Shown here piece by piece: positions 27,309-37,171 of a stretch of 64,000 nucleotides of DNA; the first letter of the stretch is position 1, and every line of letters begins with the position of its first letter. The notes beneath the pieces are model-generated. The model was not told the origin of the DNA and made no database searches. It worked only from the letters and a program-made list of their open reading frames with translations. Position numbers and translations under genes: made by a program. This DNA comes from Acidobacteriaceae bacterium (GTDB taxonomy: Bacteria > Acidobacteriota > Terriglobia > Terriglobales > Acidobacteriaceae): positions 1 through 64,000 of the forward strand of contig PLXE01000092.1 in NCBI GenBank assembly GCA_003151335.1. Reading direction: 5' to 3'.

Positions 27309-29585
27309 TTACGTCGGCGGTGGAGGCGGAACATCGTCGTCAGCGACCGGTGCTCCGCCATGCCGCCGCATCTCTTCGAAAATTTCCTTCATGACCCCAT
27401 CGTGGTACGCGCCGTTGTGCATACGCTCCACCATCTCCTGGAGCGCCACATTCAGCACATGGTAATGGTGGAGCTCGCGATAACGCGGGTCGGTGGTCAC
27501 TTCCTTCCACAGACCGTGCAGCAGGTCCACATCTTCCTGGCGCATGCGCGGGGTGTGCGGGCCCAGTAGGTATTCGTGCTTGGTACCGTTGGGCTCAACC
27601 ACCACCAGCCGCAGTCGCGGACGCGGCTCGGGCAACCTCTCCCAGGCATCGCCGGTGAGTTTGCCCTGTTCATCCGCGGTGAGCTTGTTTGACAAGCCGC
27701 AGACGGCGACCGACGAATGCAATCGTTGCGCCGTGGCCACAATGCTTTCGAAAACATCGTTGGTAGGCACCACCAGCAGGGAAACGTGTTTACCTTCCTT
27801 CTCGGCGGCGGTTACTACCGCGGTGAACAGCTCCTGCTCATACTTCTTGAACACTTCCGAGGTGTCCACCACCTCGCTGCCGCTGAAGGAGTGCTCACGG
27901 TGATAGACGCGAGCGGTCATCACCACCACATCGGTCTTGGTGGTGTCCGTCTTGGCCAGCACTTGCCGCAAGTAGTACAGATTGCGGGGGTCGCGGACGG
28001 CGACCAGAATGTTGCCCGGCCGCACCTGCATGGTCTCCGCGCTCAGTTCTGGATCGGTGGCGATGTTGAACTGCTCCAGCCCTGATTCGCCGGCGGCGTG
28101 TTCGCGAGCGGTCTTGCGCTCGGAGATGGTGAAGACGACAAAAAACACCACGCTGAACGTCACCCCGGCGACAGTCGCCAGTTGCTTGGTCAGCAGGTTC
28201 ACCAAGGCAGTGGAAAACAGGACCGCCGAAATCAAGATCACGCCCACGGGTATCTCAACCCCCCGGATGTGGATGTTGCCCGGCACTTTCCACTGCCGGT
28301 CCTCCGGGCTCTTGTAGCGCAGCACCATTACCGCCAGCGACATGAAGGAGAAGCTCCAGATCACGCCAAAGGCATAGAGGGAGGCCAGCAGGTACACGTT
28401 GCCGCGGCTGGCGATGATGGTGAGTACCTGCAAACCAACGATCAAATTAATTACCCGATAACTGGTGCCGTAACGCTTCTGAGGTCTTTTGAACCAGGTA
28501 GTCAGAACGCCATCCTCGACCAGCCGGTTGAGCACGCCATTGGCGCCCACGATGGCGGTATTGACCGCGCCAGACAGCATGAGGGTGCCCACGATCACCA
28601 CGAAGGCCTGGAAGAAGAGCCGTAGGGTGTAGGGACCGACGACGTTCATGGCCAACCCGCCAATCAGATTGGCATAGTAGTCGGGACGCACCTTGTCGGG
28701 AATGATCATGACGGCGAAAAATGAGACCAGCCCGGTGAAGAACAGGCTGTACAGGAAGATCACCAGCCCGGTTTTTTCCAGGTTCTTAAGCTTGGGGTGT
28801 TCGATCTCGCGATTGATCTGGGCCAGCGATTCCTCGCCGCTCATGGCCAGCACCGAATGGCCGAACCCAACCAGCAGCATGATGATGGAAATCCGCTCGG
28901 CCCAGGTGCCCAGCAGCCAGCCCAACGATTCCTTGTTATGGTGCATGTGGGCGGGCGACGGCAAAGGCGGCAATTGACCGCCGTGTTTGGCCAGCGTGAT
29001 AAGACACCAGACAATCAGGATCACCACCATCACCGTGGTGATCTTCATGATCTGCAGGGCGCGTTCGCTGGATTGGTGAATGCCCTGGATGTTTTGCCAC
29101 CAGAAATAGAGGGTCACCAGCACGGCAAAGCCGGCAGCAAACGAGTTCTCAGGAACGTGGAGGTTGTAGCCGAGATGATGGAAGGTGTCGGTCAGCAGCC
29201 CGGCAGCGTACTGTCCGGCGGCCACGGAACTGATGGGGCCGGTCAGGATGTAATCGAACAGCAGCGCCGAAACCGACAGCTTGGCCAGCGTCCCACCCAT
29301 CGCCTGCTTTACCACGCGGTAAACGCCACCGCGGACGAACATGGAGCTGGACTCGATGTAGAGGGCCCGCACGGCATAGCTGAAGAGCATGACGGCGAGC
29401 ACGAACCAGGGCGCGCTTTTGCCGATGACCTTCTCGGCGTCGCCGCCAACGTAGTACGCCGATGATCCCAGGTCGGAGAGAACAATGGCTGCGGCCCGCC
29501 AGAAGGAAATGAAAGTCAGCATCACCGAGGTGGCGACGAAGACTTTGATGGCGGGTCGCTGCAGGTTCTCAGCTGGTGTGGACAT
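27309..29585 (-). CDS. APC permease with C-terminal soluble domain
   Basis: A 758-residue protein. The first 480 residues form about 12 membrane helices of an APC-type amino-acid permease (SDLGSSAYY near helix 1, and a YVGGDAEKVIGKSAPWF segment). From about 490 a soluble region follows with a pattern like the universal stress/nucleotide-binding fold: GNILVAVRDPRNLYYLRQVL, then KHVSLLVVPTNDVFESIV. A C-terminal helical tail ends in PPPPPT. APC-Usp fusions exist and may link uptake to stress or energy state. The substrate is unknown. Confidence 0.82.
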   Translation of the reverse strand: MSTPAENLQRPAIKVFVATSVMLTFISFWRAAAIVLSDLGSSAYYVGGDAEKVIGKSAPWFVLAVMLFSYAVRALYIESSSMFVRGGVYRVVKQAMGGTLAKLSVSALLFDYILTGPISSVAAGQYAAGLLTDTFHHLGYNLHVPENSFAAGFAVLVTLYFWWQNIQGIHQSSERALQIMKITTVMVVILIVWCLITLAKHGGQLPPLPSPAHMHHNKESLGWLLGTWAERISIIMLLVGFGHSVLAMSGEESLAQINREIEHPKLKNLEKTGLVIFLYSLFFTGLVSFFAVMIIPDKVRPDYYANLIGGLAMNVVGPYTLRLFFQAFVVIVGTLMLSGAVNTAIVGANGVLNRLVEDGVLTTWFKRPQKRYGTSYRVINLIVGLQVLTIIASRGNVYLLASLYAFGVIWSFSFMSLAVMVLRYKSPEDRQWKVPGNIHIRGVEIPVGVILISAVLFSTALVNLLTKQLATVAGVTFSVVFFVVFTISERKTAREHAAGESGLEQFNIATDPELSAETMQVRPGNILVAVRDPRNLYYLRQVLAKTDTTKTDVVVMTARVYHREHSFSGSEVVDTSEVFKKYEQELFTAVVTAAEKEGKHVSLLVVPTNDVFESIVATAQRLHSSVAVCGLSNKLTADEQGKLTGDAWERLPEPRPRLRLVVVEPNGTKHEYLLGPHTPRMRQEDVDLLHGLWKEVTTDPRYRELHHYHVLNVALQEMVERMHNGAYHDGVMKEIFEEMRRHGGAPVADDDVPPPPPT

Positions 29586-29604
29586 AGTTATTCGCGCGGC
29601 GCCC

Positions 29605-30429
29605 TCATAACGCCCTCTCCAGTTTACTGAAGGCCTCCGTCATCTTCTCTGAAACTTTCTCGCCTTCCACTCCTTCGATCTCCAGCAACACGGGCGGTGC
29701 GTGCGGCGCAGTCCGCAATAGTTCCCTCGTCTGCTTCCAATCGACGCTGCCTTCGCCGGGCCAGAGATGCAAATCGTGATCCTTGTCATTGTCGTGAACG
29801 TGGGTGGAGCGCACGCGGTCCTTCAAGACTTCGAACGCCTGCGGCACACTCGACATGATGTGCGCATGGCCGACGTCAAAGCACACCCCGATATCGCCGA
29901 AGCGCCCGGTGTGCAGCAGTTCCATCAGCTTCTCCGGCGTCGAAAGCTCGTTGGTAATGTTCTCGACCAGCAGTTGCACGCCCAGGGGTTTAGCGAAGGC
30001 GTGCAGGTGTTCGAGGGAACTCATCGCGGCGTCGAGCTTGTGCTCGTCCGCCTCTTCGTGGCCGATCCCGACATGCTGCACCAGAAATTGAAAGGGCGCC
30101 TGTTCGGCTACCTCGATGGCGCGCTTGATTTCATCGGTAGCCGCGACCCGCTGAAATCTCTCAACCGACGCAATGTTGATGGGCGTCGCGCCGCCGCGTC
30201 CCCAATCTTCGTCGGGATGCATGGGCGAGTGCATGGAGTGGAACGTCACTCCGGTGCTGCGAAACCAGTTGGCGATCTGCCGGACGTGTTGCCGGTCGGT
30301 GTAATTGAAGTGCCCGCGCGCCGCGAAGATCTCGATGGCTTCCGCCCCGCCGGATACCATCTGATCGAGCAGGCCGGGATGCAGCCGTTCCCGCCGTGCA
30401 TAGATCAGCGTGGACATGGCGCGGCGCAT
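29605..30429 (-). CDS. Sugar phosphate isomerase/epimerase family (AP endonuclease 2 fold)
   Basis: A 274-residue TIM-barrel protein of the xylose-isomerase-like group. Metal-binding residues fit the family: HSMHSPMHPDED near 59-70, VQHVGIGHEEADEH near 115-128, the VENITNE Glu near 156, CFDVGHAH near 184 and HVHDNDKDHDLHLWPGEG near 210-227. The ATG at 30429 overlaps the last base of the ggt stop codon (TGATG), so translation is coupled. A second ATG four codons later is an alternative. Its substrate cannot be told from sequence. Confidence 0.8.
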   Translation of the reverse strand: MRRAMSTLIYARRERLHPGLLDQMVSGGAEAIEIFAARGHFNYTDRQHVRQIANWFRSTGVTFHSMHSPMHPDEDWGRGGATPINIASVERFQRVAATDEIKRAIEVAEQAPFQFLVQHVGIGHEEADEHKLDAAMSSLEHLHAFAKPLGVQLLVENITNELSTPEKLMELLHTGRFGDIGVCFDVGHAHIMSSVPQAFEVLKDRVRSTHVHDNDKDHDLHLWPGEGSVDWKQTRELLRTAPHAPPVLLEIEGVEGEKVSEKMTEAFSKLERAL

Positions 30430-32207
30430 CAGAATCCCACTGCCTTTCCGTTATGGCGTCCGTCACTGGCGCCCAGGCGCTCGCCGGTGTTGAGGTCAAT
30501 TTCGATACACTGAGCGTCGCCCCAATATTCCGGCTTCGAAGGATGCTGCTGTCCCGGCAGAGAATCCAGGTTGGCGTCGGCGGAGACCTTGTGTCCCATG
30601 TGCTCGAGGATGCGAACCGTGTCCGGCGAGAAGCCCTCCTTCTCCAGTTTGATCTCGTCGGGCAGCCATTGATCATGGAAGCGGGGCGCATTCACCGCCT
30701 GCTGAATGTTTAATCCGTAATCCACTACGCCCATCAGCACATCGGCAACCGTGGTGATGATGGTGGGGCCGCCCTCAGCGCCGAGAACCAGGAAAAGCTT
30801 GCCGCCTTTGAGCACGATAGTCGGCGCCATTGCCGACAGCGGCCGCTTGCCGGGGCCAATGGCATTTGCGGGGCCCTGGATCAGTCCGAAGATGTTAGGC
30901 ACACCGGGCTTGGATGAAAAATCGTCCATCTCGTCGTTGAGCAGGAAGCCCAACTCCCCGGCGGTGACGTGGGAGCCAAAGCTCTCATTCAGCGTGGTCG
31001 TGACCGACACTGCGTTGCCCTCGGGATCGACTATCGAATAGTGGGTGGTGTGGACTGGCTCAACGAGCTTCTTCGGCTGGGGATGCGAACTGGCATAGCT
31101 GTCTAACTGCGAGAAGATGGAAGGCCGTCGCAACTCATTTCCGGGAGTGGCGCGGCGCAGCGGGATAGTCTCGCGCCAGGCGTTGGCATAGCGCTTGTCC
31201 AGCAGTTGCGCAACCGGGACCTTGGAAAAATCCGGGTCCCCGAGAAACTCGGCGCGATCGAAAAATGCCCGCTGATAAGCTTCGGCGGTGAGATGAATGC
31301 TCTGGGCCGAATCTTCGCCCTGCTTAGCCAAGTCGTATCCTTCGAGAATGTTGAGGATCTCGACCAGGGTGACGCCGCCAGACGACGGCGGTGGAGCGCT
31401 GATGACTTCGTAGCCACGATAGGTGCCGCGAATCGGCTGCCGCTCCTTTACTTCGTACTGGGCAAGGTCCTCGGCGGTGATCAAGCCGCCGCCCTTCTCG
31501 ATGGCCGCAGCCAGCTCGCGCGCCATCGCGCCATGGTAGAAGTCGTCAGGGTTTTCGGCGATGCGCTCGAGGGTCTTGGCCAGTTCCGGCTGCTTGAAAA
31601 CGTCGCCCGGCTGGTAGTAGTCGCCATCGCGCTGAAAGATGCGATGCGATTCGGGAAACTTCGCCAGGTTTGGATCGTGGAACGACCTCGCCGCGTCGTA
31701 GTCGAGCACGAAGCCATCGCGTGCCAGCCGGATCGCCGGCTCCATCACCTGCTTCAGCGGCAGCTTGCCCCAATGCTTCTGCGCGTACACCAGACCCGCA
31801 ACTGAGCCCGGAACGCCGATCGCTTTGTAGCCGAGAATACTCATTCCTGGGACAATATTGCCGTGAGCGTCAAGATACATATTGGCAGTGGCTTTGGCGG
31901 GAGCTTTCTCGCGGAAATCGAGGAAGTGGACCTCGCCGTTGGCTTGGCGGAGGAGCAGGAAGCCGCCTCCGCCGATGTTGCCTGCCTGGGGAAGCACCAC
32001 GGCGAGAGCGAAACCGACCGCAACCGCGGAGTCCACCGCGTTGCCGCCCTGCCGCATGATCGTTACGCCCGCCTCGGATGCTTCGGGTTGCAGCGTGGCC
32101 ACCATGGCCTTGGGCGCGTGCACCGGATGCATCCCATTGCCGGCGAAAGCCTGGGCGCAAAGAGCGAAGGCAAGTGCTACATGCAACAGTTGGCGTCTCA
32201 GTTTCAT
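30429..32207 (-). CDS. ggt: Gamma-glutamyltransferase
   Basis: Cleaves or transfers the gamma-glutamyl group of glutathione and related peptides. It is exported by an N-terminal signal (about 1-22, ending QAFAG). At 592 residues it matches the family. Maturation Thr387, first residue of TTHYSIVD, becomes the N-terminus of the small subunit and the nucleophile. The substrate-binding GNAVSVTTTLN and the PLSAMAPTIV segment are intact. It precedes a TIM-barrel isomerase with a one-base overlap. Periplasmic processing of gamma-glutamyl compounds fits the neighbouring permeases. Confidence 0.93.
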   Translation of the reverse strand: MKLRRQLLHVALAFALCAQAFAGNGMHPVHAPKAMVATLQPEASEAGVTIMRQGGNAVDSAVAVGFALAVVLPQAGNIGGGGFLLLRQANGEVHFLDFREKAPAKATANMYLDAHGNIVPGMSILGYKAIGVPGSVAGLVYAQKHWGKLPLKQVMEPAIRLARDGFVLDYDAARSFHDPNLAKFPESHRIFQRDGDYYQPGDVFKQPELAKTLERIAENPDDFYHGAMARELAAAIEKGGGLITAEDLAQYEVKERQPIRGTYRGYEVISAPPPSSGGVTLVEILNILEGYDLAKQGEDSAQSIHLTAEAYQRAFFDRAEFLGDPDFSKVPVAQLLDKRYANAWRETIPLRRATPGNELRRPSIFSQLDSYASSHPQPKKLVEPVHTTHYSIVDPEGNAVSVTTTLNESFGSHVTAGELGFLLNDEMDDFSSKPGVPNIFGLIQGPANAIGPGKRPLSAMAPTIVLKGGKLFLVLGAEGGPTIITTVADVLMGVVDYGLNIQQAVNAPRFHDQWLPDEIKLEKEGFSPDTVRILEHMGHKVSADANLDSLPGQQHPSKPEYWGDAQCIEIDLNTGERLGASDGRHNGKAVGF

Positions 32208-32362
32208 AAGACGAGGGCGGGAGAGCCCGAATTCCTAGCCGCTCAAATGCGTTCGGCGCAAGAAGTTACGGCCATGCGAATACAAGACATTGAGGCTAGC
32301 CCACGCCTCTGGGAGAGTCAAATCTGCACGGATGGGGAAACGCACTAGTGTAGCTCGCCTGC

Positions 32363-33742
32363 TCACGACAGTCCGCGGCTGGTGATTTCTTGCGCGGGTG
32401 AGCCGCCTGTCAGGCCTTGCGCCAGAACCAGATCGCGGGTCTTAGCGCGCAGCGTTGGCATATACCTGCCAAACCAGACCGCCGCCGCGATACATGCCAC
32501 TCCCCCCATCGCGACCGTCCAGGGAGCCCCCAGATGATGCGCCACAACGCCGGCAGAGAGCGCTCCCAGCGGCGCCATGCCCATGAACATCATGGAGTAC
32601 ACCGACATGACTCTGCCCCGCAGCTTATCGGGAACCATCGCCTGAATCAGCGTGTTGGAGGAAGCCATCTGCACCATCATGGTGAGGCCCACCGGCAGGA
32701 GCAGTATCGTGGACAGCCAGAAGATTTTCGAAAACGAGAACAGAATCAGGCTGACCCCAAATCCTCCCGCGGAAAGAGCGATCAACTTCCCCAAGCCCTT
32801 AACGCCGACTCGGGCCGCCAGGCTGGCCGCGCCCAGCAGCGCTCCCACGCCGGTAGCTCCCATCAGAATGCCCAGTCCGCGGGCGCCGCCGTGCAATATC
32901 TTATCGGCGAAGACCGGCATCAACACGGCATACGGCATGCCTACAAAACTAACCACTCCCAGCAATAGCAGGATGGCGCGCACGGGCCCGGTATAGCGCA
33001 CGAAAGCAAATCCCTCCAGGATGTTCTCCAGCGGCGATCCCTGATTAGCAAGATTGGCAGGATGTTTGATGCGCATGAGCAACAGGCCGACGATGACCGC
33101 GATATAGCTCACCGCGTTGGCGAAGAAGCACCAGCCCTCGCCGATGGACGCGACTAATATGCCGGCAATGGCGGGACCGATGATCCGGGCCCCATTGAAC
33201 ATGGAGGAGTTCAAGGCAATCGCGTTCAACAGGTCCTCCCTGCCGACCATGTCAATCAGAAACGCCTGGCGCGCGGGAATGTCGAACGCATTCACCACGC
33301 CGAGCCCGGCGGCGATCGCCATGATTTGCCAGACCTGGATGCGTCCCGTCAGGGTTAGCAGTGCGAGTATCGCCGCCAGGACCATGGAAGCGATTTGCGT
33401 GCCGATCACTACCCGCTGGCGGTTCTGTCGGTCGGCTACGATGCCGCCAATCGGCGCCATGATGAACACCGGAATCTGGCTGGCGAATCCCACCGTACCG
33501 AGGAGTAACGCAGAGCCGGTCATGCGATACACCAGCCAGGACTGGGCAACGGTCTGCATCCAGGTGCCGATCAGGGAGATGGCCTGGCCGGCGAAGAAAA
33601 GCTGAAAGTTGCGGTGGCGCAGCGCCCGCACGGCCAGCCCCAGCCTCGATTTCCGCGATGCCGGCCGGGCAAACTCCTGCTTCTCCTGTTGCACGGTGGA
33701 GGCCAAAAGGTCGCGTTCGGATTCCCAGAAATTCTTCGTCAT
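32363..33742 (-). CDS. MFS exporter (EntS/MFS_3 type)
   Basis: A 459-residue 12-helix transporter of the major facilitator family. After a 35-residue cytoplasmic tail come ALRHRNFQLFFAGQAISLIGTWMQTVAQSWLVYRMTGSA-like features of the EntS/MFS_3 branch. A motif-A-like loop, GGIVADRQNRQRV, lies near 98-110. A central loop separates the halves near 225. This branch mostly exports siderophores, drugs or macrolides. No neighbouring biosynthetic gene suggests a substrate. Part of the C-terminus is Arg/Gly-rich. Confidence 0.85.
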   Translation of the reverse strand: MTKNFWESERDLLASTVQQEKQEFARPASRKSRLGLAVRALRHRNFQLFFAGQAISLIGTWMQTVAQSWLVYRMTGSALLLGTVGFASQIPVFIMAPIGGIVADRQNRQRVVIGTQIASMVLAAILALLTLTGRIQVWQIMAIAAGLGVVNAFDIPARQAFLIDMVGREDLLNAIALNSSMFNGARIIGPAIAGILVASIGEGWCFFANAVSYIAVIVGLLLMRIKHPANLANQGSPLENILEGFAFVRYTGPVRAILLLLGVVSFVGMPYAVLMPVFADKILHGGARGLGILMGATGVGALLGAASLAARVGVKGLGKLIALSAGGFGVSLILFSFSKIFWLSTILLLPVGLTMMVQMASSNTLIQAMVPDKLRGRVMSVYSMMFMGMAPLGALSAGVVAHHLGAPWTVAMGGVACIAAAVWFGRYMPTLRAKTRDLVLAQGLTGGSPAQEITSRGLS

Positions 33743-33967
33743 AAGGCAGAAAACAAATTCACGGCTTGCGCGGGCTGTGATGGTGGCCGGACGGGCGCCA
33801 CCAATCAGAATACTTCAACTCGTCCCTGATGAAGGCGGTTATGACACGTCTGGCTACCCGATTTTGTAACGGCTGGTTGCCAGCCTGCACTCGAGGTAGG
33901 TGTCCTCCTTGTTTGGCTGACCCCATCGCAGCATTGTCACAACAACAAGCGGTACCCGCTTAGGCCG

Positions 33968-35446
33968 TCACTGCTTAACACGGTATTCGATAACTATTAC
34001 TCCGCGAAATGTCTTCCGGTCACCTGCGTCGTATTGCTTCAGAAGTTCCTGTTCGATCACCCGCGATTCGGGGTCGTCGGGCTTGGCGCGATACAGCACT
34101 AGCCACGCTCGCGGAGCATGGCCGAGCTGCTTCTCCCAATCCGTGCTGGGCGGATTCACGCTCAGCGCTGACGGATGCGGCGCGCCTCCACCCGGCAGCC
34201 ACCCGCGGTAATTCTCCCCCGCAAGATATCCCACCGGCTGGTAATACAGGACGCGGTCTTCAGGATGAGCTGCGGCGATCAGATAGCTGACAGCGCCGCG
34301 CCAGTCTTCTGTGACCCGGGTGTAAGAAATGACGGTACTGAAGAAGGACAGAACACAGATACCCCCAACGGCAAGAGTTCGCCATAGGCGATGACGAATC
34401 TGTCGCGCACCGACCGCGGTCATCAGCACCCAAGCTGGCAGGCAGATGATGAGGAAGCGGTGATAGAAGACCGGCCTCACAATCGATACCAACAGAGTCA
34501 GGACGATGGGAGAAAAAAAGGAACTGGCGACCAACGCGTGATGCGAGCGTCGCAGATGGTTGTCGCGCTCGCGCCACTCCGTTCTTAGTTTGCCGAGGTA
34601 AAGTCCCACGATTACGAGATTGAGCGCGAGCAAGACCGCACCGACAGCTTTGCCGCTGTTGGCCGCAAGAAACACACCGAGGTGATAAAACTCCAGCAGC
34701 GAAGGCGGCTGCACCCACGAGATGTGCCTGACGTTCTGTGCGTGAATCAGCCAAAAGATGGGAATGGCCAGGAGTACAAAAATTACGCCCGCAACCGAAT
34801 ACTGCTTCCACGGCCACTTGCCCCGCGGCATCGCCACCAACGAGACGGCATGCGCCGCCGCAACCAAGACCCCGAAATAATGGAAGTAGCAGGTGAACCC
34901 GGCGGCAAGGCCATAGACAATAGCAAACCTGTAAGACGGGCCTTCCATGAAGCGAATGAAGCAATAGGTAGAGATAATCACCATGAGCACAAGAAAACTA
35001 TAGGCGCGGGCTTCCTGCGAGCTAGCAATGGCGCATGGATTAAGCGCGAATAGCGCCGCGGTGAGTATTCCTGTGCGGGGGCCGAACAGGCGCTTGCCCA
35101 GCAGATACATAAGAGGAATGGAAAGGACGCCCGGGAGCACGGAGAGCAGCCGGACGATAGCTTCGCTGTTCCCGAAGTGCAACCACGGCCGCAGCAACAC
35201 GTAGTACATCGCCATGTTGCCTTCCTCGTGCCAAAGAAAATGCCAGAAGGCGGCGCTCGGTCGCTGAACGATGGCGATGCTGGCGATCTCGTCGAGCCAG
35301 AAACTCTTGTGGCCCAGGGCAACCAGCCGCAGGACCGCGCCCAGAGCGACGAGCGACCATAACCGGAGCGAGTTGCGAGGTCCGAAAGGACCGTCGTCGC
35401 CCGCCTCACTGGTAGTCGTTACCCCCGCCCCTGATGCGAACACCAT
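33968..35446 (-). CDS. GT39-type membrane glycosyltransferase
   Basis: A 492-residue multi-pass protein of the PMT/ArnT-like (GT-C) superfamily, which uses polyprenyl-phosphate sugars at the outer face of the inner membrane. The hallmark acidic site in the first periplasmic loop is present: SFWLDEIASIAI (Asp-Glu, about 47-48). About eleven hydrophobic helices follow, then a soluble C-terminal domain of about 110 residues with the RVLYYQPVGY segment. The start at 35446 is chosen: an in-frame extension upstream to 36196 runs antisense through ppx and is not credible. It is divergent from ppx, 189 bases away. Confidence 0.8.
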   Translation of the reverse strand: MVFASGAGVTTTSEAGDDGPFGPRNSLRLWSLVALGAVLRLVALGHKSFWLDEIASIAIVQRPSAAFWHFLWHEEGNMAMYYVLLRPWLHFGNSEAIVRLLSVLPGVLSIPLMYLLGKRLFGPRTGILTAALFALNPCAIASSQEARAYSFLVLMVIISTYCFIRFMEGPSYRFAIVYGLAAGFTCYFHYFGVLVAAAHAVSLVAMPRGKWPWKQYSVAGVIFVLLAIPIFWLIHAQNVRHISWVQPPSLLEFYHLGVFLAANSGKAVGAVLLALNLVIVGLYLGKLRTEWRERDNHLRRSHHALVASSFFSPIVLTLLVSIVRPVFYHRFLIICLPAWVLMTAVGARQIRHRLWRTLAVGGICVLSFFSTVISYTRVTEDWRGAVSYLIAAAHPEDRVLYYQPVGYLAGENYRGWLPGGGAPHPSALSVNPPSTDWEKQLGHAPRAWLVLYRAKPDDPESRVIEQELLKQYDAGDRKTFRGVIVIEYRVKQ

Positions 35447-35592
35447 CGTCCGAATATAGCAGTTTAAATTTGTTGAACGACGGGATTGCGCCCGGCGCGA
35501 AGTAGCGATGCCAACTACAGGGCAATTACAAATCCGTGAACGCGAGATGAATGTATCTTGAATCTGCGAAGAACCACAAAAGGGGTATCTAC

Positions 35593-35621
35593 TTGTAAAG
35601 GACGCTTTGGTAACTGATACT
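35593..35621 (+). promoter_or_regulatory. Candidate ppx promoter
   Basis: TTGTAA (35593-35598) and GATACT (35616-35621) are separated by 17 bases. The start point would be only about 8 bases before the ppx ATG, so the mRNA would be nearly leaderless, consistent with the lack of a ribosome site there. Confidence 0.4.
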
Positions 35622-35635
35622 TTTTCTGGCCTTGC

Positions 35636-37171
35636 ATGCCAACCTTCGCTGCGGTTGATATCGGTTCGAACTCGGTCCGGCTCAAGATAGCCAAGGCCGT
35701 TCGCGGCCGTCTGGAGACGCTCCACGACGAGCGCGAGGTCACGCGCCTCGGGGAAAGCGTCTTTGCCAACGGCACGCTCGATCCGCAAGCCATGTCGCAC
35801 ACCTTGCAAGTGCTGCGGCGCTTTCACCGCGCCGTGCAAACCTACGCTGCCGACCGGGTGCGCGTGGTCGCGACCAGCGCTTTGCGTGATGCGCGCAACA
35901 GCCGCGCCTTTCTGGATTGGGTGCGCAGCGCCACCGGCTGGAAAACAGAAATCATCTCGGGATTGGAAGAGGGCCGCCTCATTCACCTCGGGGTGCTCTC
36001 CAATGCCCGCATCGCCGGCGGTCGCGCCCTGCTGATCGACCTCGGCGGCGGCAGTTGCGAGTTGACCATCTCTATCTCGGGTCACATTGAAGACATGGTC
36101 AGCCTCCCCATCGGGGCGGTGCGCCTCACGCAAACCTTTCTGCATCACGATCCGCCCAAGAAAAAAGAACTGGAGCAGATGCGTGGGTTCATCCAAGGCG
36201 AGGTTTCCCGCATCCGGAAACGGATCGCGGCCGCGAAATTACAGATCTCCATCGCCACCTCCGGCACGCCGGCGGCGCTCTCCGATTTGTACGCTGCGAA
36301 AATCCGCGGCTACCACGAAAGCAAGCCGCAAACCGTGCCCAAGACCGCAGTCGCAACCTTGCTGACCACCTTGAGCCGGCGCAACCTGGCGCAGCGGCGG
36401 GCCCTGCCCGGCATTGGACCGCGGCGCGCCGAAATCATCATTGCCGGCGCCATGGTCCTCGCCGAACTCATGCACCTGTGCAACCTGCGCAGCTTCCGCT
36501 ACCTGCCGCTCGGGCTGCGCGACGGATTGTTGGCGCAGATGATGGCCGATTACAACGGCAGCGCGGTCATGCGCGAACGAGTGGAATCGGAGCGCCACGA
36601 TGCCTTACTTTCCGCGGCCAAACATTATGGCGCCGATCTGACCTTTGCCCAGCGCATTCGCGATCTCGCCATGCAGTTGTTCCGGCGATTGCAGCCCGTA
36701 CACCAGTTGCCGCCGCAGTACGCCAATTGGCTGGAGGCGGCGGCCATGTTGCACGAAGTCGGCGCCTATATCAATCGTTCCGGACGGCGTCGCCACAGCT
36801 ATTACGTCATCGCCCACTCGGAAATTTTTGGATACACTCCCATGCAGCGGCGCATCATCGCCGCCATCACCCGCTATCTTGGCAAGTCGCTTCCCGCGCC
36901 CAGCGATCGCGTAATGGGGCTCTTACCCGGCATCGGCCAGATTCACGTTGCCAAAGCCGTGGCTTTGTTGCGCCTGGCGCGCGCCCTCGATCAAGGACGC
37001 CGCGGTTCTGTGCGCGAGTTGAAAGTCCGCGTTCACCTGGACGGTCGAGTGCGCCTGATGCTGACACCGAGCCCCGCGGAAGGAATTGAGCTGGAATTGT
37101 GGGCGGTGGAGCAGGAAAAGACCTACTTCGGGACGGTCTTCGGCCGCGAACTGCTGGCCGAAGCCTGCTGA
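35636..37171 (+). CDS. ppx: Ppx/GppA family phosphatase
   Basis: An exopolyphosphatase or pppGpp phosphatase of 511 residues. The ASKHA-fold N-terminal half has the phosphate-binding DIGSNSVRL at 8-16 and the GGGSCEL loop near 143. The second half includes an HD-like helical domain: MLHEVGAYINRSGRRRHSYYVIAHSE near 372-397. The ATG has no clear ribosome site. The last 49 bases overlap the antisense 3' end of sixA. Members degrade polyphosphate chains and/or (p)ppGpp; which one applies here is not decided by sequence. Confidence 0.9.
   Translation: MPTFAAVDIGSNSVRLKIAKAVRGRLETLHDEREVTRLGESVFANGTLDPQAMSHTLQVLRRFHRAVQTYAADRVRVVATSALRDARNSRAFLDWVRSATGWKTEIISGLEEGRLIHLGVLSNARIAGGRALLIDLGGGSCELTISISGHIEDMVSLPIGAVRLTQTFLHHDPPKKKELEQMRGFIQGEVSRIRKRIAAAKLQISIATSGTPAALSDLYAAKIRGYHESKPQTVPKTAVATLLTTLSRRNLAQRRALPGIGPRRAEIIIAGAMVLAELMHLCNLRSFRYLPLGLRDGLLAQMMADYNGSAVMRERVESERHDALLSAAKHYGADLTFAQRIRDLAMQLFRRLQPVHQLPPQYANWLEAAAMLHEVGAYINRSGRRRHSYYVIAHSEIFGYTPMQRRIIAAITRYLGKSLPAPSDRVMGLLPGIGQIHVAKAVALLRLARALDQGRRGSVRELKVRVHLDGRVRLMLTPSPAEGIELELWAVEQEKTYFGTVFGRELLAEAC

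Noticed and set aside
35447-36196. Upstream extension of the GT39-type protein
   Set aside because: It runs antisense through ppx, and the extra 250 residues have no hydrophobic or conserved pattern; the natural start is at 35446.
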